64,000 nucleotides of DNA from Bacillus sp. F19 (GCA_023823795.1 CP085710.1:3374001-3438000), one strand, 5' to 3'; shown: positions 18,126-26,959, numbered from the stretch's first letter. Notes: a model not told the origin generated them from the sequence alone. Program-made: numbers and translations.

Positions 18126-18722
18126 CTATTTTGTATTACTCCAATAGTAATGATGAAGTTTTTCAACTGCACCATCAGGCAATAAGCACTTTCCATATTC
18201 ATGCAGATAATGAATCGAGATCATGGAAGGATTTCCATATTCAGCAATGATTGAGACTAAGGAATCCACTTCGATTGGCTGATGCTCATCTAGCATGAAG
18301 TAAAATCTGTTTTGATGGGAGTATACGGCTCCTTCTTTTATTCCTTGCGAGAAAAGTGCATTTGATAACTGGATAATGTCTTCAAATTCATTGAATTCAA
18401 AAATAATATCATAGCTTTGATCAAGCTTCACCTGCATCTCGATGTAATCATCTGCATAATCTTCGTCAATCTCTTCTTCCTCATGGTTTTTGGTCACGAT
18501 AATGACCATGCCCTGAGCTTGAAGAGAGTATACTTCAACAGCAATTGGCCCGCTTGCTTCGAAACCAAGCTCTTCACTTGCTTCATCCATCATTTCTCTA
18601 AAAAGCTGATGCACTTTCAATGAATCTTTCCATAAGTCTTCCTTCGTAAGTCCTCTGTCCATTAGATCGTCTATTGTTAAGAATATTTTTATCTTGTTAT
18701 AGTTCAATCGCTCTAGCCGCAT
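18126..18722 (-). CDS. mecB: MecA-family adaptor MecB (YpbH)
   Basis: A 198-residue paralogue of MecA, the adaptor that delivers substrates to ClpCP. The N-terminal substrate-binding part (MRLERLNYNKIKIFLTIDDL, then GLTKEDLW) and the C-terminal ClpC-binding half (about residues 110-198, with FEFNEFEDIIQLSNAL and a conserved EYGKCLL) are both present, joined by an acidic linker (EEEEIDEDYADDY). Position next to gudB and shorter length than MecA indicate YpbH. AGGAGGG precedes the ATG. Confidence 0.93.
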   Translation of the reverse strand: MRLERLNYNKIKIFLTIDDLMDRGLTKEDLWKDSLKVHQLFREMMDEASEELGFEASGPIAVEVYSLQAQGMVIIVTKNHEEEEIDEDYADDYIEMQVKLDQSYDIIFEFNEFEDIIQLSNALFSQGIKEGAVYSHQNRFYFMLDEHQPIEVDSLVSIIAEYGNPSMISIHYLHEYGKCLLPDGAVEKLHHYYWSNTK

Positions 18723-18853
18723 CCCTTACCCTCCTGCCGTCAGAACGCCCTTTTCCTTATCATATGAAATGTAGATGGGATGGTTCGTTGATTTTTAACA
18801 AGTTTACACTCTCTTAACCCATTAAGACAAGCAAAAGATTTTGAAGGGCTCTT

Positions 18854-19774
18854 TTACACAGATAAGCGTTCTTTAAGCCAATTGTCCCACTGGTTTTTCG
18901 TATCCCCGACGAATAATGATTCATAATTTTTCAGGTGCTCTCTCGGAGTTTTATTAAATCCGCTGCCTCCAAGGCCAATAATTAAATTCCTGTATTTTTG
19001 GGACAGCCCCTCAACCGTTTCAACCGTTTTTACAACGTTCTCCTGGAGGGTACAGGAGTAAAATAAAAACTTCGGATTTACTTCCTCAAGGATAATATCA
19101 ATGTCCCCATCGGCAATGCTCGTCCCAAGATAAATGACTTCAAATCCTTTTCTTCTTAAATACAGCGTGAATATCAGAAGTCCAAGCTCATGCCATTCCC
19201 CTGGTCCGCAAACGGAAACTACTTTCGGGAGCAGTCCGTTCACAGGAAGGGTGTGAAGGATAATCCCGATTCTCGAGCGGAGAAATGAGGAGGCAAAATG
19301 CTCATGTGCCGAAGTAATTTTGCCATTTTCCCACATGTCTCCAATTTTCACGAGAAGCGTTCCTAATATATCAATGAGAACCTTGTCAATTGAAAAGAGA
19401 CTGAAAGCCTTATTTAATAGTTCGTGAGCTTGATTTTCATCAAAAGAAAGCAAGGCAATAAGCAGCTCTTCCGTTAAATCCAGAGCATGGTCGGGGCTGT
19501 CAGAACTTGCTGAAACTGCTATTGGCTCTTCTGAAGACAAGTCGCTGTTATCAAGCAAATTGACTGCCTGGCTGATTGTAAAGCCTTTATTTACTTTAGT
19601 GATCAGCCACTTTAAAATCCTAATATGTGCTTCTGTATATAAACGGTGACCTGAATCATTCCGAACCGGTGCAATCATATTATAGCGTCTTTCCCAAGCT
19701 CTTAATGTTCCTGGTTGGATTCCAAGCATTTTGGAAACTGCCTTAATGTTGTATTTGCCTTCATGATTAGACAT
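18854..19774 (-). CDS. MerR-family B12-dependent photoreceptor regulator (CarH/LitR-like)
   Basis: A 306-residue regulator: MerR winged-helix DNA-binding domain (residues 8-75, YNIKAVSKMLGIQPGTLRAWERRY), a four-helix B12-binding cap (about 95-175) and a Rossmann-type cobalamin-binding domain (about 185-300). The cap has W-x9-EH (W, then ENGKITSAH, then EH). The Rossmann domain has E-x-H in GEWHELGLL, which supplies the lower cobalt ligand, and GLGGSGF. In CarH proteins these residues bind adenosylcobalamin, whose photolysis disassembles the repressor tetramer. ATG 19774 has TTGGAGGATTAGAT before it; the frame to 19852 is rejected. The promoter overlaps an 11-bp direct repeat. It lies between ypbH and a small membrane gene and is probably an addition to the B. 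subtilis gene order. Target genes are not known. Confidence 0.88.
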   Translation of the reverse strand: MSNHEGKYNIKAVSKMLGIQPGTLRAWERRYNMIAPVRNDSGHRLYTEAHIRILKWLITKVNKGFTISQAVNLLDNSDLSSEEPIAVSASSDSPDHALDLTEELLIALLSFDENQAHELLNKAFSLFSIDKVLIDILGTLLVKIGDMWENGKITSAHEHFASSFLRSRIGIILHTLPVNGLLPKVVSVCGPGEWHELGLLIFTLYLRRKGFEVIYLGTSIADGDIDIILEEVNPKFLFYSCTLQENVVKTVETVEGLSQKYRNLIIGLGGSGFNKTPREHLKNYESLFVGDTKNQWDNWLKERLSV

Positions 19775-19810
19775 ATCTAATCCTCCAATAACAAAAATCA
19801 CTGTATTCAA

Positions 19811-19849
19811 AGTATATAGGATTAAACAGCGTGTGTAAACTTTGTACAA
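19811..19849 (-). promoter_or_regulatory. Promoter of the CarH-like gene with 11-bp direct repeats
   Basis: TTTACA (19839-19834), 17 bp and TATACT (19816-19811) form a good sigma-A promoter about 30 bp before the ATG. Two adjacent 11-bp blocks, TTGTACAAAGT (19849-19839) and TTACACACGCT (19838-19828), share T at position 2 and ACA at 5-7 and overlap the -35. Such repeats across the -35 recall, from memory, CarH operators, suggesting autoregulation. Confidence 0.5.
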
Positions 19850-19904
19850 CAAATGAATAATCCCGCTGTTTGCAGCAGTGATAATTTATCATTAGATATG
19901 TACA

Positions 19905-20303
19905 CTATAATCTCAGGTGTGCTTTTTTCAAAGAGGTTCTTTGAACCTTTGCCGTTGCGAGCCCATATAAAACTGTAAAAGCTGCTAAAACTAAAGTTTG
20001 CCAAAATCCTATTTGAAATAATAGATAAAAATTAATAAAAACACAATAACTAATCGTCGCCTCGAGCACACTGCCTTCGTTTCTTAAAATTTTATACGTT
20101 AGACTGAATGCTGATTTTATTAGAATAGAGTGCAAGATGAACCCGATTGTAAATAGGATCATCGAAAAAAAAGATTTTGTCGGGTTCAATATCAGCATCA
20201 TGATAAATTCTGACATCTGAAATGGAAGCTGTACAGGCACCCATGTACATACAAGATAGGCTGATAAGTACCCAATGATTAGATACGCGGCATGTTTAAA
20301 CAA
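19905..20303 (-). CDS. Small polytopic membrane protein, unknown
   Basis: A 132-residue protein with about four hydrophobic helices (roughly residues 5-25, 45-65, 75-100, 103-120) and a basic tail (KVQRTSLKKAHLRL). It starts at TTG 20303, 7 bases after GGGGAGGG. I do not recognise a family. It lies 42 bp after the CBS gene and 130 bp before the CarH-like gene, all on the same strand; whether it belongs with the light regulator or the CBS protein cannot be told. No charged residues suggest a transporter or enzyme site. Confidence 0.6.
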   Translation of the reverse strand: MFKHAAYLIIGYLSAYLVCTWVPVQLPFQMSEFIMMLILNPTKSFFSMILFTIGFILHSILIKSAFSLTYKILRNEGSVLEATISYCVFINFYLLFQIGFWQTLVLAAFTVLYGLATAKVQRTSLKKAHLRL

Positions 20304-20345
20304 AAAAATCCCTCCCCTACACTTTTATATGTAGGGAAAGGAGCT

Positions 20346-20981
20346 TTATTCGTCTTCATGGATATCGAGGACTCTGAATCCTGACTTTTCAATCCTTTCA
20401 ATAAACCGCTTGATATTGTCCTTTTTTTCAATTTTCATCACAATTCTTCTGACCATGCTTTCGGTTTCATCAAACGTAACAAGGGAAATGATATCTTCAT
20501 GAAACTGTTTTGCAAGCTCTGTAAGCCTTGCGATCCTGCCCTCTGTTTCAACTGAGGTGAAGGCAATTCTGACCCCTTTTTTATTCATTCCAAATGCACT
20601 CTGAAATTGTTCAAGAACGTCATATCTCGTGACAATACCCAAGTATTCCTTTTCTTCTCCCACTACAGCAATAAGCGGAAAATCTTTTAATCTCAGCAGT
20701 GTCTTTTCGAAAATTTCATCACCTTCAAGGAACACATCACGATTGACAGCTATTTCTTCAGCCTTTCTGTTTTTTAAGAACTCCTCTTTCTCAACATTTG
20801 ACTGAAAAAAATGCTCGTATAGGTTATAGCGTGTAATCATCCCTATATAGGCCGTCCCCTTTAAGACTGGAATCCCATCTATCTTGTGTTTTTTCAGCTT
20901 TTCAAGCACCATCAGCAGTGAATCATCCGCGGACGCATGAATTGTTCTTGCTTTAGGAATCATTGTACTTTTAACAAACAT
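20346..20981 (-). CDS. CBS-pair protein with C-terminal ACT-like domain
   Basis: A 211-residue cytosolic protein with two CBS motifs (about residues 5-60 and 75-130, ending GMITRYNLYEHF and GIVTRYDVLEQF), followed by an ACT-like segment (about 137-207, GVRIAFTSVETEGRIARLTEL). This CBS-ACT plan occurs in AcuB-like proteins and in a c-di-AMP-binding family, so a ligand-sensing role is likely, but no partner is encoded next to it except a small membrane protein. GGGGTGA precedes the ATG. A B. subtilis counterpart at this position is possible (ypbG region) but I cannot confirm it. Confidence 0.75.
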   Translation of the reverse strand: MFVKSTMIPKARTIHASADDSLLMVLEKLKKHKIDGIPVLKGTAYIGMITRYNLYEHFFQSNVEKEEFLKNRKAEEIAVNRDVFLEGDEIFEKTLLRLKDFPLIAVVGEEKEYLGIVTRYDVLEQFQSAFGMNKKGVRIAFTSVETEGRIARLTELAKQFHEDIISLVTFDETESMVRRIVMKIEKKDNIKRFIERIEKSGFRVLDIHEDE

Positions 20982-21050
20982 CGCATCACCCCATTAACGT
21001 TTTAGCATACATTCGCTGTTATTCACTAAAATCCTTTCATGCTCACACAA

Positions 21051-21515
21051 TTACTTGCTTTCAAAATAAAGGTTGATATCAAAATCCTTCTTCATCATGT
21101 CATAAATCTCGCCTCTTTTTTTCCAGTGATAAGGCTGCGGCCACAGTTCAGAGCTCTTGCGGATTATTTCCGTTCTTAATCCATGATATTCCTTTTCGTA
21201 CTTATCTTCTTTTTTCTTATAATAATGGGCTGTTGCATACCCTGCACCAATGGTTAATATGATGAAAAAGTGAAATGCGCTTCCAACTAATTCACCGAGC
21301 ATATAGCCAATATTGCTGTCGTTTGGAACGACAATGAATTGATAAAAGTAGAGGAAAAAGGCCATCCCTCCTGTAAGTGTAAACATCTGCCATCTAAAAC
21401 AATTCTTTTTAAATCGCTCATATTTTCTTTTTTTATTCAGCACGCTTTGAAGCATTTGTTTGGTCGCTAAATCGGTAGAATCACTCAGCAGCTGTATTTG
21501 TTTTTCCACATGCAT
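21051..21515 (-). CDS. ypbF: YpbF-family membrane protein (DUF2663)
   Basis: A 154-residue protein with an N-terminal helical region rich in K and R, two membrane helices (about residues 45-62 and 72-95) and a charged C-terminal domain. It matches YpbF by position ahead of ypbE and by the DUF2663 plan. AGGAG lies 5 bases before ATG 21515; a GTG one codon earlier is too close. Function is unknown. Confidence 0.75.
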   Translation of the reverse strand: MHVEKQIQLLSDSTDLATKQMLQSVLNKKRKYERFKKNCFRWQMFTLTGGMAFFLYFYQFIVVPNDSNIGYMLGELVGSAFHFFIILTIGAGYATAHYYKKKEDKYEKEYHGLRTEIIRKSSELWPQPYHWKKRGEIYDMMKKDFDINLYFESK

Positions 21516-21590
21516 CACATCTCCTGGGAAAGGTTTTCTTCATATTCCAGATTATATGATGTTGTCCATCTTGATATGAAAAGCAAGCAT

Positions 21591-21620
21591 AAAAAAAACG
21601 CATGCTGTCATTCATGCGTT
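21591..21620 (-). terminator. ypbE terminator
   Basis: AACGCATGAATGACAGCATGCGTT followed by TTTTTTATGC lies directly at the ypbE stop codon; it probably ends the recQ-ypbD-ypbE transcript. Confidence 0.85.
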
Positions 21621-22336
21621 TACTGTTTGAGCGGTATTTTAAGTACTTGACCTTCATACACACTGTCTCCGCTCAGATTGTTCCATTGCTTAATTAAAGC
21701 CTCGCCAGAGCGGTCACTGTAATACTTCACAGAGATTCTGAACAGATTTTCTTCAGGACCCACTGTGTGTTCGATTACTTTGAACTCTTCTTTTGGTTCT
21801 GGCTTTGGTTCTGGCTTTGGTTCTGGCTTTGGTTCTGGTTTTGGTTCTGGCTTTGGTTCTGGTTTTGGTTCTGGTTTTGGTTCTGGCTGTGTTTTTACAG
21901 GTTCAGGCTCTGCTGAAGTTTGCAGAGGTGCCTCCTCTGTTTTGACAGTTGTTTCAGCTGAGCTTACAGACGCTTGCTCAGCTTCTTCAGATTTTGTTTC
22001 AGGTTCTTCTAAGGACTGTTCGTCAGAAGACTGCTCTTCTTCTTCCTCATCATCACCATATTTAATTAAAACATCTTCATAGTCGGAAATATTTTCTCCA
22101 TTGACGGTTTTACTGCGGTCATCGAAATAAGAAATACTGTAGTAAAACACAATCGGAAGCAGAAAAAAGAATAATGCCAGTAAACTAATAGCGGGATATT
22201 TATATTTTGATTTTTTTTTGTCTTTCTTATTATGAATTTCACTTCTGGATGGATAGCTTCCTGTTCTTGATTTGTACTCTTCTATATTATTTTGTCTTGA
22301 GGCACGTGTCGAAACTGCTTCTTCTTTTTTACTCAT
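21620..22336 (-). CDS. ypbE: LysM-domain protein YpbE with PEPK repeats
   Basis: A 238-residue bitopic protein: charged cytosolic N terminus (1-48), one membrane helix (about 49-70), acidic region (EDEEEEEQSSDEQ), PEPK repeats and a C-terminal LysM domain (about 190-238, EHTVGPEENLFRISVKYY), presumably outside and binding peptidoglycan. The PEPK block resembles a wall-spanning spacer. ATG 22336 follows CGGAGGTGAAAA and overlaps ypbD by 8 bp; the frame to 22393 is rejected. Position matches ypbE. The role is unknown. Confidence 0.85.
   Translation of the reverse strand: MSKKEEAVSTRASRQNNIEEYKSRTGSYPSRSEIHNKKDKKKSKYKYPAISLLALFFFLLPIVFYYSISYFDDRSKTVNGENISDYEDVLIKYGDDEEEEEQSSDEQSLEEPETKSEEAEQASVSSAETTVKTEEAPLQTSAEPEPVKTQPEPKPEPKPEPKPEPKPEPKPEPKPEPKPEPKEEFKVIEHTVGPEENLFRISVKYYSDRSGEALIKQWNNLSGDSVYEGQVLKIPLKQ
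21791..21886 (-). repeat. Eight 12-bp tandem repeats encoding PEPK
   Basis: Eight consecutive near-identical 12-bp units (CCAGAACCAAAG type) encode PEPK eight times. The low synonymous variation suggests slippage-prone copy number. Confidence 0.9.
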
Positions 22337-22925
22337 TTTTTTCACCTCCGTTAATGTACTGCAAACGAATTTGAACGGCAAACACCAAATCAATTAAAAA
22401 GTGTGCAAAGACTGTCACGAATAAATTTCCTGTCCAGTCATACACAAACCCTAACAGCAAACTGATCAGCATCACCATAATAAACAGCAGCCCTTTTGTT
22501 AAATAACGAAAATGCAGAATGGCAAAGATGAAGCTTGCCGTCCAAATGCCAAAATGAGTCTGAATGACACCGCGAAATAAGAGCTCCTCTGTAAAAGAGA
22601 TTAATAGGCATAGCAAGAAAATGTGCGGCAAAGAACGGTGCCTGAACATTTTTTCATTGATGCCGCCATCATCATACCATTCTTTTGGCATTGTCCGCAT
22701 AATGATCCAATCGCCTATCAGCACAATAACAGCAGTCAATCCGCCAATCAGCAGCATTTCGGTCAGTTCAGGGCGCCAAATTGCCTTAAAATCAGACAGC
22801 CTGTTAAATAACATCATACTTAAAAAGATGGAAATTGTAAGTAGTAAAATTTGAGTAAAATAGAGCTGCTGAAGCAGCTGTCCATCTGTCATTCTTTTAA
22901 CAAGTTCATTTTGACGCTTAACCAT
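22329..22925 (-). CDS. ypbD: CPBP-family intramembrane metalloprotease YpbD
   Basis: A 198-residue polytopic protein with the CPBP (Abi) motifs: EELLFRG (two glutamates and an arginine, about residues 119-125), FAILHFRYL (conserved His, about 142-150) and a late HFLIDLVFA. These form the proposed metal site of glutamic or Rce1-like proteases. ATG 22925 is preferred to TTG 22946 because the latter lies within recQ; GAGTGA is the ribosome binding site. It overlaps ypbE and follows recQ by 4 bp. Substrate is unknown. Confidence 0.88.
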   Translation of the reverse strand: MVKRQNELVKRMTDGQLLQQLYFTQILLLTISIFLSMMLFNRLSDFKAIWRPELTEMLLIGGLTAVIVLIGDWIIMRTMPKEWYDDGGINEKMFRHRSLPHIFLLCLLISFTEELLFRGVIQTHFGIWTASFIFAILHFRYLTKGLLFIMVMLISLLLGFVYDWTGNLFVTVFAHFLIDLVFAVQIRLQYINGGEKNE

Positions 22926-22929
22926 TTTA

Positions 22930-24405
22930 TCACTCGTTCTGGCCAAATATAGCCTTTAATTCTGCCTTCCACTCAAGGAGCTGCAAATGAGTATGCTTCT
23001 CTTCCCTTTCTTCGTACCGCAAAAGATCAAGTCCGCACCTGTCACAGCAAATCTCCTGAGTTTGTAAATTCTTTTCCTCAAAGTATTTGAGTATGCCCTG
23101 TCTCCTGCATTCTTTTGAAAGCAGCCATTTCATTACGGCATTTAGTTTTCTTTTTTTGAACTTTCGCCTGTCTTCAATTTTTGCCCATATTAGATTTAAC
23201 GATTGTTGTTCATTTCCAGGCAGAGGATAAGGAATCTTTTCTAAATGATGCATAATAAACCTACCCTGAACTTCATTCACACCAGTCCGTTCAAATGCTT
23301 CTTCAGCTTCCGTACCTGCAGAGAGGAGATAAAGGGTCTGATGAAGCTGTTCATATGTTGAAAACTCCGATTCCAGCAGGGACAATGGTATTTCCATATC
23401 TCCGCTTCCAATAAGAGATATCGCTGCACTTGGAAGTCCGTCTCTTCCAGCTCTCCCTATTTCCTGAACGTATGATTCCATTTGAGCCGGAAAATGAAAA
23501 TGGATGACATATCTGACATTTCCTTTATTAACACCCATTCCAAATGCATTTGTACAGCAAACTACTTCTAATTGATCATAAACAAACTGCTGCTGTATAA
23601 GGGTTCTCTGCTCTTGTTCCATCCCTGCATGATAGCAGGCTGTTTCATGAACGCCCTCTATTTTTAAAAACTGCTCAAGGTTTTCAGTCCATTTTCTGCT
23701 TGAGCAGTATATAATCCCAGGCCCTTTCAGCTTTTTAACCAGCTCAGATACTCTTTTCATTTTATCTTCAAGTGAATGACATTCCTCAATCATAATGGCT
23801 ATATTGCTGCGATTAACTGATTGAATATGCATTTTCACATTCGTCATCTGCAGAGAACTTTCAATATCCTGAAGTACTTCTGGAGTCGCAGTTGCTGTCA
23901 GCGCTATGCACGGTGCCTGGCCAAGTTTTCCTCTTAACTCACCGAGCTTTGAGTAATCAGTTCTGAAATCATGGCCCCATTGTGAAATGCAGTGTGCTTC
24001 ATCAACAACAAATAAAGATAGGTTAATTTTACAAAGTGCAGACGCGACGGCTTCTGACTGCAGAATTTCCGGAGATGCAAAAATATATTTGTATTGATGC
24101 AAGTTAAGCAATGCTTTTTGCCTTTCCATATAGGACAGAGCACCATTTAAGCCAATAACCCTTTTTTCTCCGCGCATGCGAATTTGCTGGATCTGATCCT
24201 CCATTAGTGAAAGAAGCGGGGAAACGATCAGAACCGCTCCTTCCAGAATGTAGGCAGGCAGCTGATAGCACAGCGATTTCCCTCCTCCTGTCGGAAGCAG
24301 GGCTATTGCATCATTGCCGGCTAGTATGTCAATTATGATGTTTTCCTGACCAGTTCGAAAGGTATCATGGCCGAAATGGCGCTTTAATGCTTCTTGAACG
24401 TTCAT
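22930..24405 (-). CDS. recQ: RecQ-family ATP-dependent DNA helicase (short form)
   Basis: A 3'-5' DNA helicase of 491 residues. The helicase motifs are clear: Walker A TGGGKSLCY (about residues 39-47), DEAH (about 134-137), SAT-like TATATP (about 167-172), and the aromatic-rich and QEIGRAGRDG motif VI (about 317-326). The C-terminal zinc-binding region uses CRRQG and CCDRCG cysteines; the winged-helix and HRDC domains are absent, as in the RecQ-S form of bacilli. AGGGGGAAGTC precedes the ATG. It follows ypbB by 9 bp and is operonic with it. Confidence 0.95.
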   Translation of the reverse strand: MNVQEALKRHFGHDTFRTGQENIIIDILAGNDAIALLPTGGGKSLCYQLPAYILEGAVLIVSPLLSLMEDQIQQIRMRGEKRVIGLNGALSYMERQKALLNLHQYKYIFASPEILQSEAVASALCKINLSLFVVDEAHCISQWGHDFRTDYSKLGELRGKLGQAPCIALTATATPEVLQDIESSLQMTNVKMHIQSVNRSNIAIMIEECHSLEDKMKRVSELVKKLKGPGIIYCSSRKWTENLEQFLKIEGVHETACYHAGMEQEQRTLIQQQFVYDQLEVVCCTNAFGMGVNKGNVRYVIHFHFPAQMESYVQEIGRAGRDGLPSAAISLIGSGDMEIPLSLLESEFSTYEQLHQTLYLLSAGTEAEEAFERTGVNEVQGRFIMHHLEKIPYPLPGNEQQSLNLIWAKIEDRRKFKKRKLNAVMKWLLSKECRRQGILKYFEEKNLQTQEICCDRCGLDLLRYEEREEKHTHLQLLEWKAELKAIFGQNE

Positions 24406-24414
24406 GACTTCCCC

Positions 24415-25464
24415 CTAAAGACGCGTAAAAGCGAGCCTGATCTGAAAATATGAATAACGGTCTTTCAGTGCTTCTTTTACAATTCTCAGCTGATGCGTGT
24501 TTAATTCTTCAATCTTCCTAGCAATAACCTGCAGACAATCATCCGCTAAAAACATGGATAGATCAAATGAAGAGTCATTCAATGAAATCTCCACGATATG
24601 ATCTTCAATCGTGCTTTGTTTTAAATGCCGGATTCTTGCAATGTCCTCCAATGATTTTCCCAGACGGATCAGCTGCAGCGTTTTTGAGGTAGATTCAGTA
24701 AGAGGGTGAATTCTTGAAAGGTCTCGTACCATCGAGTACAAAAGCGGATATTGCTGTGTTTTCAGGCTGCATTCTTCAAGTACACGATGAATGAGGTTCC
24801 AAAACAAAATTTTTATGTACTCTGCATCTTCTTTAAATTTTTCGCCAAGCTGTTCGTACGTCAAGCCAATGCGCTGATTTGAAGTCAATTGATAAACCCA
24901 GATCGCTGCCTCCCGATCTGAAAAACGCTGAAGATGACTGAGCATTTCATGATAAAGAGCATCTGACAGATCCGTTTTATTCACAGCTGACCTTTTTAAA
25001 AATTGCTTTACCCACCGCTGCACTTTTTCATCTTTTGTTACAGGCAAATATATTGTGCTCCCTGCTTTTGAGTGGGACAGAACTTGTGTCATCAGCATGA
25101 GCCTCTTCCAGAAAAGAAAACCGATTGATGCATAGATTGATCCATTCAAGCTTGCGGGAATAGGCTTATTGTCCAGTACTGATTCAAGGAGCGTTTCAGC
25201 TTTATTTGTTAATACATGAGTATCTTTATCTGAATAAATTAAGTACCCTTCTTCTGTGAGAAACTGCACAGCTGCATCAAAATCTTTTCTCTTTAAACCC
25301 GGATACATGCCGAATAAATTTGAAAGGTGAAACAGCTTGCTGTCCTGGATAGTCTGTGAGGATTTTTTCCCTTTTAACAAATGGAAAACGGCTGATGATG
25401 AGCGTTCCCCGCCAAATTTCTTCAGGCAATCTAAATAGATAATATCTAAATAATTTTGAGTCAT
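24415..25464 (-). CDS. ypbB: YpbB helix-turn-helix protein
   Basis: A 349-residue protein encoded just upstream of recQ in bacilli, with a C-terminal helicase-associated helix-turn-helix region (SLEDIARIRHLKQSTIEDHIVEI, about residues 278-300) of the type also found at the end of RecQ proteins. The N-terminal two thirds are alpha-helical without recognised motifs. The two genes may represent split parts of a larger RecQ-like unit; this is inference. The start is ambiguous (GTG 25473, ATG 25470 or 25464); 25464 has AAGGTG at proper distance. Confidence 0.85.
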   Translation of the reverse strand: MTQNYLDIIYLDCLKKFGGERSSSAVFHLLKGKKSSQTIQDSKLFHLSNLFGMYPGLKRKDFDAAVQFLTEEGYLIYSDKDTHVLTNKAETLLESVLDNKPIPASLNGSIYASIGFLFWKRLMLMTQVLSHSKAGSTIYLPVTKDEKVQRWVKQFLKRSAVNKTDLSDALYHEMLSHLQRFSDREAAIWVYQLTSNQRIGLTYEQLGEKFKEDAEYIKILFWNLIHRVLEECSLKTQQYPLLYSMVRDLSRIHPLTESTSKTLQLIRLGKSLEDIARIRHLKQSTIEDHIVEISLNDSSFDLSMFLADDCLQVIARKIEELNTHQLRIVKEALKDRYSYFQIRLAFTRL

Positions 25465-25700
25465 CCACATCACCTTACACTTTTTGACACGTTTCGATTC
25501 TTGCTTCTATTGTAACAGATTCCATCTGAAATTTGGCGTTTAAAGTTGCCTGGAAAGGGTATCTTATATACTAGAAAGCCTTGTGTGATAAGCATTCTCA
25601 ATGTACTTTCCTATTGAAAAGTTTCGAAAACAGATTTACAATGTATAAATATAAAGAGGTACGCACCTGATTTTTCAGTCTTAAGCTGACAAATGAATGA

Positions 25701-25994
<294 letters not shown>

Positions 25995-25999
25995 AAAAT

Positions 26000-26033
26000 A
26001 AAAAACCCTCTGCAATTGCAGAGGTTTTTTTAA
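26000..26033. terminator. Bidirectional terminator, fer and ribU
   Basis: Perfect stem AACCTCTGCAATTGCAGAGGTT with A and T runs on both sides, between convergent stops. Confidence 0.9.
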
Positions 26034-26035
26034 AA

Positions 26036-26617
26036 TTAAGCAGCACGTTTATAGTCCGATTGTGCATGAACCCATGTTTTCAGCTTGGCGAAGATCGCCA
26101 TAAACACAAATCCCATGACAATTCCCTTGATTAAGTTAAAAGGCAGAATTCCTGTTGCAATAAGGGCGCGCAATTCTGGCGCTGCCATTGCCGGGGCATT
26201 AAGGAACCAGGTGTATGCCGGCATGAACAGGTAATAATTTAACACACTCATAACTAAGGCCATTACGATTGTGCCGATTGAAAGTCCAATTGCAAGGCCT
26301 CTCATTGAATTCATTTTACGGTACATATAGGAAGCAGGCAGGATATATAAAACGCCTGCGACAAAATTAGCCAGCTGGCCAACAGGAACTCCTGTTGCAT
26401 TCCCTATAATAATGTAATGAAGAATATTTTTGATCGCTTCAACCATAATTCCAGCACCAGGCCCAAACAGAATAGCTGCAATAATGGCTGGAACATCTCC
26501 GAAATCAAGCTCTAAAAAGCTTGAAAATCCAATCGGAAAATTAAAAATCATTAATACAAACCCTACACTTGCAAGCATTGCGATTGATACCTGCTTTTTC
26601 ACCTTACTTTGCTGCAT
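26036..26617 (-). CDS. ribU: ECF riboflavin transporter S component RibU
   Basis: RibU (YpaA/FmnP) is the substrate-binding membrane protein of the riboflavin ECF transporter, which shares an energising module encoded elsewhere. The 193-residue protein has about six helices, beginning with the family motif VKKQVSIAMLASVGFVLM, and PIGFSSFLELDFGDVPAIIA (about 28-47), matching the flavin-binding loop. AGGAGAGAG precedes the ATG. Expression is set by an FMN riboswitch (26771-26900) with a terminator at 26679-26714. Confidence 0.96.
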   Translation of the reverse strand: MQQSKVKKQVSIAMLASVGFVLMIFNFPIGFSSFLELDFGDVPAIIAAILFGPGAGIMVEAIKNILHYIIIGNATGVPVGQLANFVAGVLYILPASYMYRKMNSMRGLAIGLSIGTIVMALVMSVLNYYLFMPAYTWFLNAPAMAAPELRALIATGILPFNLIKGIVMGFVFMAIFAKLKTWVHAQSDYKRAA

Positions 26618-26678
26618 CTTTCTCTCTCCTTTTTCGATCCATCCGGAAAGAAAGGAAACGTCCTGTTATTCCCCTGCA

Positions 26679-26714
26679 AAAAATAAAACCCTTTGCGCAT
26701 CGTACACAAAGGGA
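26679..26714 (-). terminator. Riboswitch-controlled terminator of ribU
   Basis: Stem CCCTTTG...CAAAGGG followed by TTTTATTTTTT lies between the FMN aptamer and ribU. Confidence 0.85.
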
Positions 26715-26770
26715 GAATTTAAACAAGGTCAAATAAACGGTTAAAATTCGCATTTTAAACGCCAGAACCT

Positions 26771-26900
26771 CCATCTTCTCCCATCCAGACTATACTGTCG
26801 GCTCTGGAATCACACCAGATCCTGCCAAACTGCTTACGGCTCGCGGGCTAGAAACATTTGTTTCATTACCGCCGGTCGGGAATTGCACCCTGCCCCGAAG
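26771..26900 (-). ncRNA. FMN riboswitch (RFN element) of ribU
   Basis: Minus strand begins CTTCGGGGCAGGGTG, continues with CCGACCGGCGGTAA and ends GACAGTATAGTCTGGATGGGAGAAG, all invariant RFN blocks. FMN binding would favour the downstream terminator and reduce riboflavin uptake. Confidence 0.97.
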
Positions 26901-26930
26901 ATAGATCATATTATTTTGTATTCGAGATAA

Positions 26931-26959
26931 ATTATACTGCATCCATTTCATTTTGTGAA
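26931..26959 (-). promoter_or_regulatory. Promoter of ribU leader
   Basis: TTCACA (26959-26954), 17 bp, TATAAT (26936-26931), about 30 bp before the riboswitch. Confidence 0.6.

Noticed and set aside
21765-22082. Plus-strand frame with FGSG repeats
   Set aside because: It is the antisense of the PEPK repeat in ypbE, without ribosome binding site.
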